Positions 1 through 7,673 of a DNA stretch of 22,022 bases are shown piece after piece (position 1 is the stretch's first letter; every line of letters begins with the position of its first letter). A program made the position numbers and the translations under genes. The DNA lies in assembly GCA_035493675.1 (NCBI GenBank), contig DATJIA010000304.1:1-22022 (forward strand). Reading direction: 5' to 3'. Below the pieces are notes generated by a model. The model had not been told where the DNA came from and did not search any database. It saw nothing but the letters and a program-made list of their open reading frames with translations. This stretch comes from JAIOQA01 sp035493675. GTDB lineage: Bacteria; Myxococcota_A; Polyangia; Haliangiales; Haliangiaceae.

Positions 1-318
1 CTCGCGGCGCTCGACGCGTTCGTGCCCGCGGTGACGGCGCTCTTGATCGTGTGGCTGCCGGCGCTGTGGGTCCTGTTCGGGCTCGCGGGCATCGTGCACG
101 GCCACGACTTCGTCGGCAGCATCCTACTGATGGTGCACGGCCTGCTGCCGGTGTTCGCGTACTTCGGCGTGCTGATGGTGACGGCGCCGGCCGCGTACGA
201 CGAGTTCAAGAAGATGTTCACGCCGGGCAGCGCGCAGCCGCCGCAAGCGGGTGGAGGCTATCCGCCGCCGGGCGGAGGCTACCCGCCGCCAGGCGGAGGC
301 GGCTGGCCACAGCAGTAG
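1..318 (+). CDS. Small membrane protein with Gly/Pro/Tyr-rich tail (5' end outside window)
   Basis: The frame is open from base 1, so the gene probably begins upstream; an internal GTG at 22 is the first possible start in view. The visible 106 codons hold two hydrophobic segments (bases about 30-105 and 110-190), consistent with a two-helix inner-membrane protein. A soluble tail follows, containing a tandem 7-residue unit GGGYPPP (21 bp, two copies plus a degenerate third) and ending in WPQQ. Such Gly-Pro-Tyr tails are common on small bacterial membrane proteins of unknown role. An intrinsic terminator follows 34 nt after the stop, so this is the last gene of its transcript. I do not recognise a family and assign no function. 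Confidence 0.65.
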   Translation, partial: LAALDAFVPAVTALLIVWLPALWVLFGLAGIVHGHDFVGSILLMVHGLLPVFAYFGVLMVTAPAAYDEFKKMFTPGSAQPPQAGGGYPPPGGGYPPPGGGGWPQQ

Positions 319-352
319 ATCGACCAGACTCGCCGACGTTCGTGCGAACGAC

Positions 353-387
353 ATGCGCAGCGCTCACGCGCTGCGCATTCTGTTTTT
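353..387 (+). terminator. Intrinsic (Rho-independent) terminator
   Basis: An 11-bp perfect stem (353-363 with 368-378, ATGCGCAGCGC / GCGCTGCGCAT) closes a 4-nt TCAC loop and is followed at once by TCTGTTTTT (379-387). The T-tract is striking in such GC-rich DNA. It ends the transcript of the small membrane protein that stops at 318. Confidence 0.85.
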
Positions 388-424
388 CGGCGGCCGCTCT
401 TCAGTCGGCTCTACTGCAACGTCC

Positions 425-493
425 GGAGGCCTTCGGCCTCCTCCGATGGGGGAGCGGTGCTCCCCCAAACCCCCATTCCGGATCTGATCCGGA
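425..493. repeat. Three tandem perfect hairpins with 3-nt loops (repeat element or bidirectional terminator)
   Basis: Three perfect inverted repeats stand in a row. The first is GGAGGCC-ttc-GGCCTCC (425-441), the second GGGGGAGC-ggt-GCTCCCCC (448-466), and the third TCCGGAT-ctg-ATCCGGA (477-493). Stems are 7, 8 and 7 bp, and all loops are 3 nt. A run of short direct ACGACGG-like repeats follows (about 494-520). The block fills the space between two convergent genes (stops at 318 and 523). It could stop transcription coming from the right, or be a copy of a dispersed REP-like element; a single window cannot decide. Confidence 0.6.
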
Positions 494-522
494 CGACGGG
501 AGACGGACGACGGACGACGATC

Positions 523-1536
523 TCAGGGCCCGCAGTGCCCGGCGGTGCACGTGCCGCCGGGGCTGTCGCTCGGCGCGCTGCACGACTTCGGCGCGCAGAC
601 GTCGGTCGAGGCGGTGAAGCCCCACGGGCCGCTCGCGCCCGACGACTCGCACGCGATCCACGGATCGTCGCGGCACGGGTGCTGCGCATCGCACGACGGC
701 AAGCACGCGGTCGTCCCGTTGCCGAACACCGCGCACGCGGTGTCGGCGGGACACGCGCCGCACGCGACCGTGCACGCGCCGCGCGCGCCGATCGCGAGGC
801 AATCGCCGGTCGCGCACGACGAAGCCGCGGTGCACGCGGCGCCGATCGGCGCGAGCGCGCCCGGCGGCACGCACGCGGAGATCCAGCCGCCGCCCGCCGC
901 GGCGACCGGCTCGCACGCGCGGCCCGTCGGACAATCGCCGGGCGCGTCGCAGGTCGCTACACATTCTGTAGCATCCCACGCGCCGCCCAGCTGCGCGCAC
1001 GCGCCGGTGCAGCCCGCGCCGCACGCCGCGACACATAGATCGTGCGCGCACGATCCGCTCGCGCACTGCGCGCCGGCGTCGCACGACGCGCCGAGCGGCG
1101 CCGGCGTCACGATCAAGAAGCCCGGCCGCGCGAGCGACGCCGAGCCGCCCGGGCCCGCCGCCGCGAGCATGACGTCGTAGGTGCCGGGCGCGACGTACGT
1201 GTGCGACGGCGTCGCGACCGACGACGCCGCGCCGTCGCCGAACGTCCACGCCCACGTGTCGATCGCGCCCGACGCGATCGGCGCGAAGGTCACCGTGAGC
1301 GGCGCCGCGCCGCTGCACGTCACGGTCGCCGCGCCGCCGTCGATCGTCGCGGGCGCTTCCGCGAGCGCGCAGCCGGTCGCGGTGAAATCGACCCACGCGA
1401 GCGGCGCGCCGTCGGTGCCGTGCGCGCCGTCGGCGGGGTTGAACGCGTCGGGGCCCACGCCGGCGTCGGGGCGCGCGCTGCCGTCGCCGCACGCGGCGAG
1501 GCCTGCGGCGATCGCGAACGGCAGTGAGGCCCGCAC
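523..1536 (-). CDS. Cys-rich PKD-domain lipoprotein
   Basis: Predicted outer-surface lipoprotein of 337 residues. The GTG start at 1536 is chosen because it gives a short signal peptide ending in lipobox LAAC (residues 13-16); the longer frame, from 1710, would run into maf and add an Arg-rich shadow sequence. After a short Asp/Gly/Pro linker comes a PKD-like beta-sandwich (about 75-146) with the hallmark WTFGDG near 97-102 and SHTYVAPGTY near 111-120. From about 150 to the end there are more than 25 cysteines in repeating C-x5-C-x4-C type spacing, as in the disulfide-rich surface proteins common in myxobacteria. No catalytic motif is visible, so a binding or structural role outside the inner membrane is likely. 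It is divergent from maf with only 32 bp between the starts. Confidence 0.8.
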   Translation of the reverse strand: MRASLPFAIAAGLAACGDGSARPDAGVGPDAFNPADGAHGTDGAPLAWVDFTATGCALAEAPATIDGGAATVTCSGAAPLTVTFAPIASGAIDTWAWTFGDGAASSVATPSHTYVAPGTYDVMLAAAGPGGSASLARPGFLIVTPAPLGASCDAGAQCASGSCAHDLCVAACGAGCTGACAQLGGAWDATECVATCDAPGDCPTGRACEPVAAAGGGWISACVPPGALAPIGAACTAASSCATGDCLAIGARGACTVACGACPADTACAVFGNGTTACLPSCDAQHPCRDDPWIACESSGASGPWGFTASTDVCAPKSCSAPSDSPGGTCTAGHCGP

Positions 1537-1542
1537 GCGATC

Positions 1543-1548
1543 ATCGTA
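1543..1548 (-). promoter_or_regulatory. Candidate -10 element of the PKD lipoprotein gene
   Basis: TACGAT on the minus strand (5/6 to TATAAT) lies exactly 6 nt before the GTG start at 1536, which predicts transcription starting at or next to the start codon. No Shine-Dalgarno sequence is present and no clear -35 was found. Confidence 0.5.
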
Positions 1549-1553
1549 CACGA

Positions 1554-1562
1554 TGCTATACG
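1554..1562 (+). promoter_or_regulatory. Candidate extended -10 element of maf
   Basis: TGcTATACG: an extended -10 (TGn) with hexamer TATACG, ending 6 nt before the maf ATG at 1569. The bases between (TGGCGG) are not a convincing Shine-Dalgarno. A leaderless or near-leaderless mRNA is predicted. Confidence 0.45.
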
Positions 1563-1568
1563 TGGCGG

Positions 1569-2144
1569 ATGCTCGTGCTCGCGTCCGCGTCGCCGCGCCG
1601 CAAGGAGATGCTCGAACGCATCGGCGTGCCGATCGACGTGCGCCCCGCCGACGTCGACGAGACGCAAGCCCCGGGCGAAGCGCCGCTCGCGTACGTGACG
1701 CGGGTCGCACGCGCGAAAGCCGATGCCGCGAGCGGAGCGTGGGTCCTCGCCGCCGACACGATCGTCGAGCTCGACGGCGACGTGCTCGGCAAGGCCGCCG
1801 ACGCGCGCGAGGCCCGCGCGATGCTCGAGCGTCTGCGCGGCCGGCGTCATCGCGTGACGACCGCGTGGGTGCTGCGCGGTCCGAGCGCGCGCGACGAGGG
1901 CGTCGTGACGAGCGAGGTCGTGATGACCGCGGCGTCTGATCGAGAGATCGACGCGTACGTCGCGTGCGGCGAGTGGCGCGGCAAGGCCGGCGCGTACGCC
2001 GTGCAGGGCATCGCCGCCGCGCTCGTCTCGGAGGTGCACGGATCGATCACGAACGTGATCGGCTTGCCGCTCGCCGAGGTCGCGGCCGCGCTCGTGCGCA
2101 ACGGCGCGCCGTCGCCCGACTTCACGCGGGGAGCGCCGGCGTGA
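1569..2144 (+). CDS. maf: Maf family nucleoside triphosphate pyrophosphatase (dTTP/UTP type)
   Basis: Cytosolic 191-residue enzyme, normal length for Maf proteins, which hydrolyse non-canonical or excess NTPs to NMP plus diphosphate. Motifs visible: the N-terminal SASPRR nucleotide-binding loop (6-11), DVDET (28-32), the catalytic-type AADT (61-64, D63), and GKAGAY plus QG (138-147). The last motif fits the YhdE-like dTTP/UTP branch rather than the YceF-like m7GTP branch. The ATG at 1569 is chosen because it places the SxSPRR motif at the usual distance from the N-terminus; the longer frame from 1524 has no such support. Its stop overlaps the yggS start (GTGA, 2141-2144), so the two are probably translated together. 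Confidence 0.92.
   Translation: MLVLASASPRRKEMLERIGVPIDVRPADVDETQAPGEAPLAYVTRVARAKADAASGAWVLAADTIVELDGDVLGKAADAREARAMLERLRGRRHRVTTAWVLRGPSARDEGVVTSEVVMTAASDREIDAYVACGEWRGKAGAYAVQGIAAALVSEVHGSITNVIGLPLAEVAAALVRNGAPSPDFTRGAPA
2128..2133 (+). promoter_or_regulatory. Shine-Dalgarno for yggS inside maf
   Basis: CGGGGAG lies within the last codons of maf, about 8 nt before the GTG start at 2141. It supports that start and contrasts with the first genes of transcripts in this window, which lack such a site. Confidence 0.6.
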
Positions 2145-2821
2145 CGACGGTCGCCGATCGCTGGTGGAAGGTGCGCGACACGGTCGTCGCCGCGTGCGCG
2201 CGCGCGGGCCGCGATCCGTCGGAGATCACGATCGTCGCGGTCGCGAAGAAGCACACCGCCGCCGCGGTCGAAGAGGCCGCGGCCGCCGGCGTCACCGACG
2301 TCGGCGAGAACTACGCGCAGGAGCTCGTCGACAAGGCCGCGCAGGTGAAGGCGCACGTGTGGTGGCACTTCATCGGCTCGCTCCAGCGCAACAAGTGCAA
2401 GCTCGTCGTCGGCGAGGTCGCGCTGATCCACACGGTCGACAGCGTGCGGCTCGCCGAGGAGATCGACAAGCGCGCGGCCGCGGTCGGCGTCGTGCAGCCG
2501 GTGCTGATCGAGGTCAACATCGCCGGCGAAGACACGAAGGGCGGCGTCGCGCCGGCCAACGCGCACATGCTGCTCGGCGCGATGCGCGGGCTCGCGAACC
2601 TGCGCTGCGACGGCCTGATGACGATGCCGCCGCCGGGCGACCTCGAGCTCGCGCGGCGATCGTTCGCGTCCTTGCGCGAGCTGCGCGATCAGCTCGCCAA
2701 CGCGGATCGCCCGCTGCCGATCCTGTCGATGGGGATGAGCGGCGACTACGAAGCGGCGATCGCCGAGGGCGCGACGCACCTGCGCATCGGCACCGCGATC
2801 TTCGGCGAGCGCGTCGGCTAG
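2141..2821 (+). CDS. yggS: YggS/PLPBP family pyridoxal phosphate homeostasis protein
   Basis: Single-domain PLP-binding TIM-barrel protein of 226 residues (family usually 220-240), cytosolic, involved in vitamin B6 and amino/keto acid homeostasis. The PLP lysine is K36 in VAVAKK, matching the Lys of the usual AVSK motif. Other family marks are GENYAQE (about 53-59), WHFIGSLQRNK (about 70-80), IEVNIAGEDTKGG, and the C-terminal SMGMSGDYEAAI and HLRIGTAIFGER, which form the phosphate site. The GTG start overlaps the maf stop and has a good Shine-Dalgarno. Its TAG stop lies in CTAG (2818-2821), whose other strand provides the stop of the convergent kinase gene. Confidence 0.92.
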   Translation: MTTVADRWWKVRDTVVAACARAGRDPSEITIVAVAKKHTAAAVEEAAAAGVTDVGENYAQELVDKAAQVKAHVWWHFIGSLQRNKCKLVVGEVALIHTVDSVRLAEEIDKRAAAVGVVQPVLIEVNIAGEDTKGGVAPANAHMLLGAMRGLANLRCDGLMTMPPPGDLELARRSFASLRELRDQLANADRPLPILSMGMSGDYEAAIAEGATHLRIGTAIFGERVG

Positions 2822-5800
2822 AAGAACGCGGGGCAGAGGACGCGGGCGAGCTTCGCCGGCGCGACGACGCCTTCGTCGACGAACGGCTCCGAGGCGTCGG
2901 CGCCGTCGAGCGTCGCGCGGGCCATGCGCGCGGAGGTCGCGATCAGCGCGAGCCCGAAGCGATCGGCGGCGTCGATCGCGGACGCGAGGTGCGGGCGCGG
3001 ATCGCTCCCCGAGAGGTGCGCGGCGCCGGCGTCGATCAGATCGGCGGAGGACGCGACCCACGGCTGGCGCGTCTTGCGCAGCCCGGTCGCGTCGGCGCGC
3101 GCGGCCGCGATCGATCGCGCGCGTGCCTTTCCGGACGAGGCTCGCGCGACGCCGAGGTGCGCGCGCGCGCGCAGCTCGCGCATCGCGATCTCCGCGAACG
3201 GCACGCGCAGCATCAGCGACCGCGCGATCGTCGGCCACTCGCGCGTCACGCACGCGAGCGCGACCTCGTCGTCGCCCGCGTAGAGCATCGCGTTCACGCG
3301 CGCGATCGTCGCGTAGTAGCTCGTGTTCGCCACGTCCTCGGTGGGCCAGCCGGCGAGCGCGTCGTCGACGGCGCGGAGCGCGCCCGCCGGATCGTCGGCG
3401 ACCAGCCACGCGCCGTTGTTGACGCCGAGCCGCAGCTGCAGGCTCGTGTAGCGATCGCCGGCCGCGTCGGAGTCGCGCAGGAAGCCGCGCACGCCGGTCG
3501 CGAGGCGGCGCAGGTGGCCCGCGAACCAGCACGACCACGACGCGACGATCCGCGCCGTGCGCAGATCCCACGCGGTCGACGCGAGCTCCGCCGCGTGATC
3601 GCCGAGCGCGATCGCGTCGTCGAAGCGGCCGCACATGAAGCGGGAGATCGCGAGCGCGAGCCGCGCCATCGCGGCGTCGTCGGGCGCGGCCGCCTGCGCG
3701 CGCGCGACCAGCGCCTCGGCGGCGGCTTCGGCGCGCACGCCGCCGAGCGCGACGTACGCGGCCTCGAGCGCGTAGCCGAGCGCGAGCTGCGCGGGCTCGC
3801 CGCCGTCGAGCGCGAGGCGCAGGAAGCGCGACTGATAATACGAGCCGCGGATCACGTCGACCATGCCGAGGCTGCGCGACGCCGACAGCGCGGCCGCGAT
3901 CAGCTTGTCGCGCGCCGGATCGGGCGCCTCCGATCGCGCGCGCGGCTCGAGCCCGCGCAGCTTCAGGCGCGCGCGCGCCCGCACGATCGCGAAGAGCAGC
4001 GCGCCGCGGCGCTCGTGATACTCGAGCCCCGCTTCGGCGAGCACGCCGCGCAGCACCTCCATGCCGCGCCGGTAGTCGCCGATCGAGATCAGCTGCTCGG
4101 CGGCGGTGCGGCGCAGCTCGCTCGCGAGCCCGGGCGCGACGACCTGCGCGGCGGCGAGCAGCTGATCGGCCGCGTCGCCGCCGAGCCCGGCGTGCGCGAG
4201 CGCGTCGCCGAGGCGGATCTGCAGGGTCGCGCGCGTCGCCGGCTCGAGCGGCTCGCCGAGCTCGATCGCCGCGCGATACAGCTCGGACGCGCGGTGGAAC
4301 TGCAGCGCGGCCGCCGCCTGCGCCGCGGCCTTGCTCGCGTACGACGCGGCCGCGCTGCGCCGGCCCGCCTCGAGCCAATGGTGATGGAGGTCCTCGAGCG
4401 ACGCGCCCGGCGTCTTCTCGAGCGCGACCGCGAGCCGCTTGTGCCCCGCGCGCAGCTCCTCGGCGGGCAGGTGGCCGAGCACCGCGGCGCGCACCCGATC
4501 GTGATACGGCTCGAACAGCTCGCCGTGCGCGCTCGCGAGATCGTGATCGCGCAGGGCGGCGAGGTCGCGATCGAGGCGCGTGCTGTCGACGCGCGCGGCG
4601 CGCGCGAGCAGGCCCGGCGGCATGCGGCGCGTCGCGACGCACAGCGCCTCCAAGATGCGCTGCTGCGCCGGCGGCAAGATCGAGATGCGCGCCCACAACA
4701 GCTCCTCGAGGCCGCGCGCGCTCGGCGTGCCGGTCGCGCGCACCAGCTCGCGGATGTAGCCGGGGTGGCCGTGCGCCTCGGACGCGTGGAGGTCGGTGCC
4801 GCCCGACGCGCGGGCCAGCGCGCGCGCGTCGTCGTCGTCGAGCGCGCGGACCGGGATGATCGCGGGCGCGGCGAGCCCGCGCGCGACCAGCCGATCGGCG
4901 AGCGCCTGCGCGCCGGGCCGCAGCGTGCCGATCAAGAGCGCGGCCGGGCTGTCGGGCTCGGCGAGCACGTGCACCATGAGATCGAGGCTGTCGTCGTCGA
5001 TCCACTGCAGATCGTCGATCGCGATCACGAGCGGCTGCGCGCGGCCGAGGCGCACGAGCAGCTCGCGCAGGAGATCGAAGCCGCGCGCGCGCAATTCGCG
5101 CGGCGTCGGCGCGTCGCGCGATTCTTCCGCCTGCGCGAGCGCATCGACGCGCCCGAGCACCGGGAACAAGCGCGCGAGCCGCGCGGCGCCCGGCGGCAAC
5201 AGCGCGGCGCGCTCGCGATCCTTCAACAGCCGCGACAGATCGTCGACGACGCCGTCGAACGCGCGGAACGGCAGCGCCTCGCGATCGTGGCATCGACCCG
5301 CGAGCACGATCGCGCCGCGCGCTTCGACGCCCGCGACGAACGCGCGCATGATCGAGGTCTTGCCGATCCCGGACTCGCCCTCGAGCAGCGCGACCTTCGC
5401 GCGGCCGCGGCGGGCTTGATCGAACGCCGCCTCGAGCGAGGCGAGCTCGCGCGCGCGACCGACGAACGGCGGCGGCGCGCTCGTGCGCGGCGCGGCGATC
5501 GGATCGAGCCCGCGGCCGAGCCGCTCCGCGATCGCGCTCGCGTTCGGGCGCTTCGCCGCGTCGGTCGCGAGCAGATCGAGGCACAGATCGTCGAGATCGG
5601 TCGGCACGTGCGGCGCGCGCTGCGACGGCGGCACCGGCGGCGTGCGCGTCTTCGCGTCGAGGATCGCGAGCGGCGCGCCGTCGAACGGCACCGTCCCGGT
5701 CAGGCACTCGTAGAGCAAGACGCCGATCGCGTAGCAATCGGCCGCCGGCCCCGCGATCTCGCCGCGCGCCTGCTCGGGCGCCATGTACTCGACCGTGCCC

Positions 5801-6375
5801 GCCGCTTCGTCGGACGCCTGCCGCCGGCCCGGCGCGGTCGCGAGCCCGAAGTCGAGCACGACGACGCGCCCGAGATCCGTGACGAGCACGTTCGACGGCT
5901 TGAGATCGCGGTGCACGCGCCCCGCGTCGTGCAACACGCCGACCGCGATCGCGAGCTGGCGCAGCGCCGCGCGCAGGCGCGCCTCGTCGCAGTGGCCGTC
6001 GATCGCGGGCTCGGCGCCGCGCGGTGACCTGACGCGCACGTCGGGCACCGTCGCCGCGCTCGGATCCGACGAGCGATGATCCTCGACGGTGCCGCGCACC
6101 CAGTGCGTGAACGGCACGCCGTCGACGAGCTCCATCGTGAAGAACCAGCGGCCGTCCTCGAGCGCGAGCTCGCCGAGCCGCACGAGGTTGTCGTGGCGCA
6201 GATCGACGACCGCGCGGAACTCGTCCTTCAAGCGCAAGAGGTACTCGGGATCCGAGACGCCGAGCGTCTTCATCGCGCGCACTTCACCGCTGCGCTGGTC
6301 GCGGACCTTGTAGACCACACCCATCCCGCCCGAGCCGAGCTCGCCCAGCACCTCGTAGCGCGAGGGCGCCCCCAT
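2818..6375 (-). CDS. Ser/Thr protein kinase fused to a STAND/AAA ATPase and helical repeats
   Basis: Cytosolic signalling protein of 1185 residues. Residues 7-290 are a eukaryotic-like kinase: glycine loop GELGSGGMG (11-19), catalytic lysine K36 in AMK, HRDLKPSN (155-162), DFG (175-177), APE (199-201). All catalytic residues are present, with an insertion of about 30 residues before the alphaE helix (about 95-130). A STAND-type ATPase follows: FVGR (304-307), Walker A GESGIGKT (333-340), Walker B LVIAIDDLQW (449-458). The remaining ~600 residues are Ala/Arg/Leu-rich helices, probably TPR-like repeats that sense a partner. This kinase-AAA-TPR order is known in myxobacteria; the ligand and targets here are unknown. 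The ATG start is fixed by the -10 just upstream. Gene starts are 29 bp apart from divergent yebC. Confidence 0.88.
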   Translation of the reverse strand: MGAPSRYEVLGELGSGGMGVVYKVRDQRSGEVRAMKTLGVSDPEYLLRLKDEFRAVVDLRHDNLVRLGELALEDGRWFFTMELVDGVPFTHWVRGTVEDHRSSDPSAATVPDVRVRSPRGAEPAIDGHCDEARLRAALRQLAIAVGVLHDAGRVHRDLKPSNVLVTDLGRVVVLDFGLATAPGRRQASDEAAGTVEYMAPEQARGEIAGPAADCYAIGVLLYECLTGTVPFDGAPLAILDAKTRTPPVPPSQRAPHVPTDLDDLCLDLLATDAAKRPNASAIAERLGRGLDPIAAPRTSAPPPFVGRARELASLEAAFDQARRGRAKVALLEGESGIGKTSIMRAFVAGVEARGAIVLAGRCHDREALPFRAFDGVVDDLSRLLKDRERAALLPPGAARLARLFPVLGRVDALAQAEESRDAPTPRELRARGFDLLRELLVRLGRAQPLVIAIDDLQWIDDDSLDLMVHVLAEPDSPAALLIGTLRPGAQALADRLVARGLAAPAIIPVRALDDDDARALARASGGTDLHASEAHGHPGYIRELVRATGTPSARGLEELLWARISILPPAQQRILEALCVATRRMPPGLLARAARVDSTRLDRDLAALRDHDLASAHGELFEPYHDRVRAAVLGHLPAEELRAGHKRLAVALEKTPGASLEDLHHHWLEAGRRSAAASYASKAAAQAAAALQFHRASELYRAAIELGEPLEPATRATLQIRLGDALAHAGLGGDAADQLLAAAQVVAPGLASELRRTAAEQLISIGDYRRGMEVLRGVLAEAGLEYHERRGALLFAIVRARARLKLRGLEPRARSEAPDPARDKLIAAALSASRSLGMVDVIRGSYYQSRFLRLALDGGEPAQLALGYALEAAYVALGGVRAEAAAEALVARAQAAAPDDAAMARLALAISRFMCGRFDDAIALGDHAAELASTAWDLRTARIVASWSCWFAGHLRRLATGVRGFLRDSDAAGDRYTSLQLRLGVNNGAWLVADDPAGALRAVDDALAGWPTEDVANTSYYATIARVNAMLYAGDDEVALACVTREWPTIARSLMLRVPFAEIAMRELRARAHLGVARASSGKARARSIAAARADATGLRKTRQPWVASSADLIDAGAAHLSGSDPRPHLASAIDAADRFGLALIATSARMARATLDGADASEPFVDEGVVAPAKLARVLCPAFF

Positions 6376-6381
6376 GCCGCG

Positions 6382-6411
6382 ATTGTACGTGCTAAGAGCA
6401 GGCGATGTCGG
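6382..6411 (-). promoter_or_regulatory. Promoter of the kinase-STAND gene
   Basis: On the minus strand, -35-like CCGACA (6411-6406, 4/6), an 18-nt spacer, then -10 TACAAT (6387-6382, 5/6). The -10 ends 6 nt before the ATG at 6375, so the predicted transcription start falls on or beside the A of ATG. The -35 lies inside the first codons of yebC. Confidence 0.6.
6390..6398 (+). promoter_or_regulatory. Candidate extended -10 of yebC
   Basis: TGcTAAGAG with hexamer TAAGAG ending 6 nt before the yebC ATG at 6405. It partly overlaps the spacer of the divergent kinase promoter, so the two promoters cannot be occupied freely at the same time. Confidence 0.45.
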
Positions 6412-7136
6412 GCCACAACCGATGGGCGAAGCTGAAGCGACGGAAAGCCGTCGACGACGCCCGCCGGTCGAAGGTCTGGACCAAGATCCTCAAGGAGCTC
6501 CAGATCGCGTCGCGCATCGGCGGCGGCGATCCGGCGGGCAACCCGCGCCTGCGCCTCGCGATCGACAAGGCGCGCGCCGTGAACATGCCGAAGGATCGGA
6601 TCAAGGCCGCGATCGAACAGGGCACCGGTGCGGCGGGCGGCGAGAGCTACGAGGAGATCACGTACGAAGGCTACGGGCCGGGCGGCGCCGCGATCCTCGT
6701 CGAGGCGATGACCGACAACCGCGCGCGCACGGTCGCCGATCTGCGGCACCTGTTCGAGCGCTTGGGCGGCAACCTCGGCACCACCGGCTCGGTCGCGTGG
6801 ATGTTCAAGAAGCGCGGGATCATCGCGGTCGCGAAGAGCGCCGCCGACGAGGATCGGGTGATGGAGGTCGCGCTCGACGCCGGCGCGACCGACGTGCGCG
6901 ACGACGGCGACGCGTGGACGATCGACGTCGAGCCGCTGTCGCTCGCCGCGGTCCAGGACCAGCTGCTCGCCGCCGGGATCGCGATCGAGCACGCCGACGT
7001 CGACTTCGTGCCGGAGACGCGGGTCGCGCTCGACGCCCACAAGGCCGAGACGATGACGAGGCTGATCGACGGGCTGGAAGATCTCGACGACGTCCAAAAC
7101 GTCTACGCGAACCACGACGTCCCCGACGAGTCATAG
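6405..7136 (+). CDS. yebC: YebC/TACO1 family protein
   Basis: Cytosolic 243-residue protein of the YebC/TACO1 family (usual length 240-250), long annotated as a transcriptional regulator. More recent work on the family links it to translation through stalled, proline-rich stretches. The N-terminus MSGHNRWAKLKRRKAVDDA is the family signature, followed by IGGGDPAGNPRLR (about 38-50), NMPKDRI and the acidic EEITYEGYGPGG. It stands directly before ruvCAB, the usual arrangement in many bacteria, with 24 nt to ruvC. Its start lies 29 bp from the divergent kinase gene. The weak AGCAGG near 6396-6401 could act as a poor ribosome site if a longer leader exists. Confidence 0.95.
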   Translation: MSGHNRWAKLKRRKAVDDARRSKVWTKILKELQIASRIGGGDPAGNPRLRLAIDKARAVNMPKDRIKAAIEQGTGAAGGESYEEITYEGYGPGGAAILVEAMTDNRARTVADLRHLFERLGGNLGTTGSVAWMFKKRGIIAVAKSAADEDRVMEVALDAGATDVRDDGDAWTIDVEPLSLAAVQDQLLAAGIAIEHADVDFVPETRVALDAHKAETMTRLIDGLEDLDDVQNVYANHDVPDES

Positions 7137-7141
7137 CTTCC

Positions 7142-7150
7142 TGCTACCGT
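7142..7150 (+). promoter_or_regulatory. Possible extended -10 before ruvC
   Basis: TGCTACCGT, hexamer TACCGT, ends 10 nt before the ruvC GTG at 7161. It has the same TGCTA core as the elements before maf, yebC and the cls-like gene. It may give a second promoter inside the yebC-ruv operon; no -35 is evident. Confidence 0.3.
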
Positions 7151-7160
7151 CCCCGACGCT

Positions 7161-7673
7161 GTGCGAATCCTCGGTATCGATCCGGGCAGCCGCGTGTGCG
7201 GCTACGGCGTCATCGATCTCGTTCCCGCCCGCGGCGAGCTCGCGTACGTGGAGTGCGGTGTGCTCACCGCGCCCGAGGACTGGCCGATGGAGAAGCGGCT
7301 CGGCGAGATCGCGCGCTTGCTCGGCGACGTGATCCGCGAGCTCGCGCCGAAGCTCGTCGCGGTCGAAGACGTCTTCTCGCACGTCAACGCACGCAGCGCG
7401 CTCGCGCTCGCGCAGGCGCGCGGGATGGCGCTCGCGGTCGTCGGGATCGCGGGGCTCGAGGTCGCGTCGTACGCGCCGTCGATCGTGAAGAAGACGGTGT
7501 GCGGGTCGGGGCGCGCCGAGAAGGAACAGGTCGCGCGCATGGTGCAGGTGTTGATCGGCCTGCGCACGCTGCCGCGCGCGGATGCCGCCGATGCGCTCGC
7601 GGTCGCGATCACGCACGCGCGAACCTCGCGCGGCTCGGCGCGGATGCTCGACGCGATCGTGAGGGCGCGATGA
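7161..7673 (+). CDS. ruvC: Crossover junction endodeoxyribonuclease RuvC
   Basis: Holliday-junction resolvase, 170 residues (family about 160-175), an RNase H-fold dimer that cuts four-way junctions after RuvAB branch migration. The four acidic metal-binding residues are all visible: D7 in GIDPGS, E69 in AVEDVF, and D141 and D144 in ADAADALA. The KKTVCGSGRAEK stretch (110-121) matches the conserved basic loop. The GTG start gives the canonical MRILGIDPG N-terminus. Its stop overlaps the ruvA start (ATGA, 7670-7673), so translation is coupled. Confidence 0.96.
   Translation: MRILGIDPGSRVCGYGVIDLVPARGELAYVECGVLTAPEDWPMEKRLGEIARLLGDVIRELAPKLVAVEDVFSHVNARSALALAQARGMALAVVGIAGLEVASYAPSIVKKTVCGSGRAEKEQVARMVQVLIGLRTLPRADAADALAVAITHARTSRGSARMLDAIVRAR

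Noticed and set aside
1524..1568. Longer N-terminus for Maf
   Set aside because: Adds 15 non-conserved residues before the SxSPRR loop and overlaps the divergent lipoprotein start.
1537..1710. Longer N-terminus for the PKD lipoprotein starting at 1710
   Set aside because: The extension is Arg-rich shadow sequence overlapping maf and would bury the signal peptide and lipobox.
1847..5737. 1296-codon minus-strand open frame in another frame
   Set aside because: Arg/Ala-rich shadow of the kinase-STAND, yggS and maf genes; only the 2818-6375 frame carries catalytic motifs.
2164..6027. 1287-codon plus-strand open frame opposite the kinase-STAND gene
   Set aside because: Translation is almost only Arg, Ala, Asp, Glu and His with no domain motif, as expected from the complement of a GC-rich gene. 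It also overlaps yggS out of frame.
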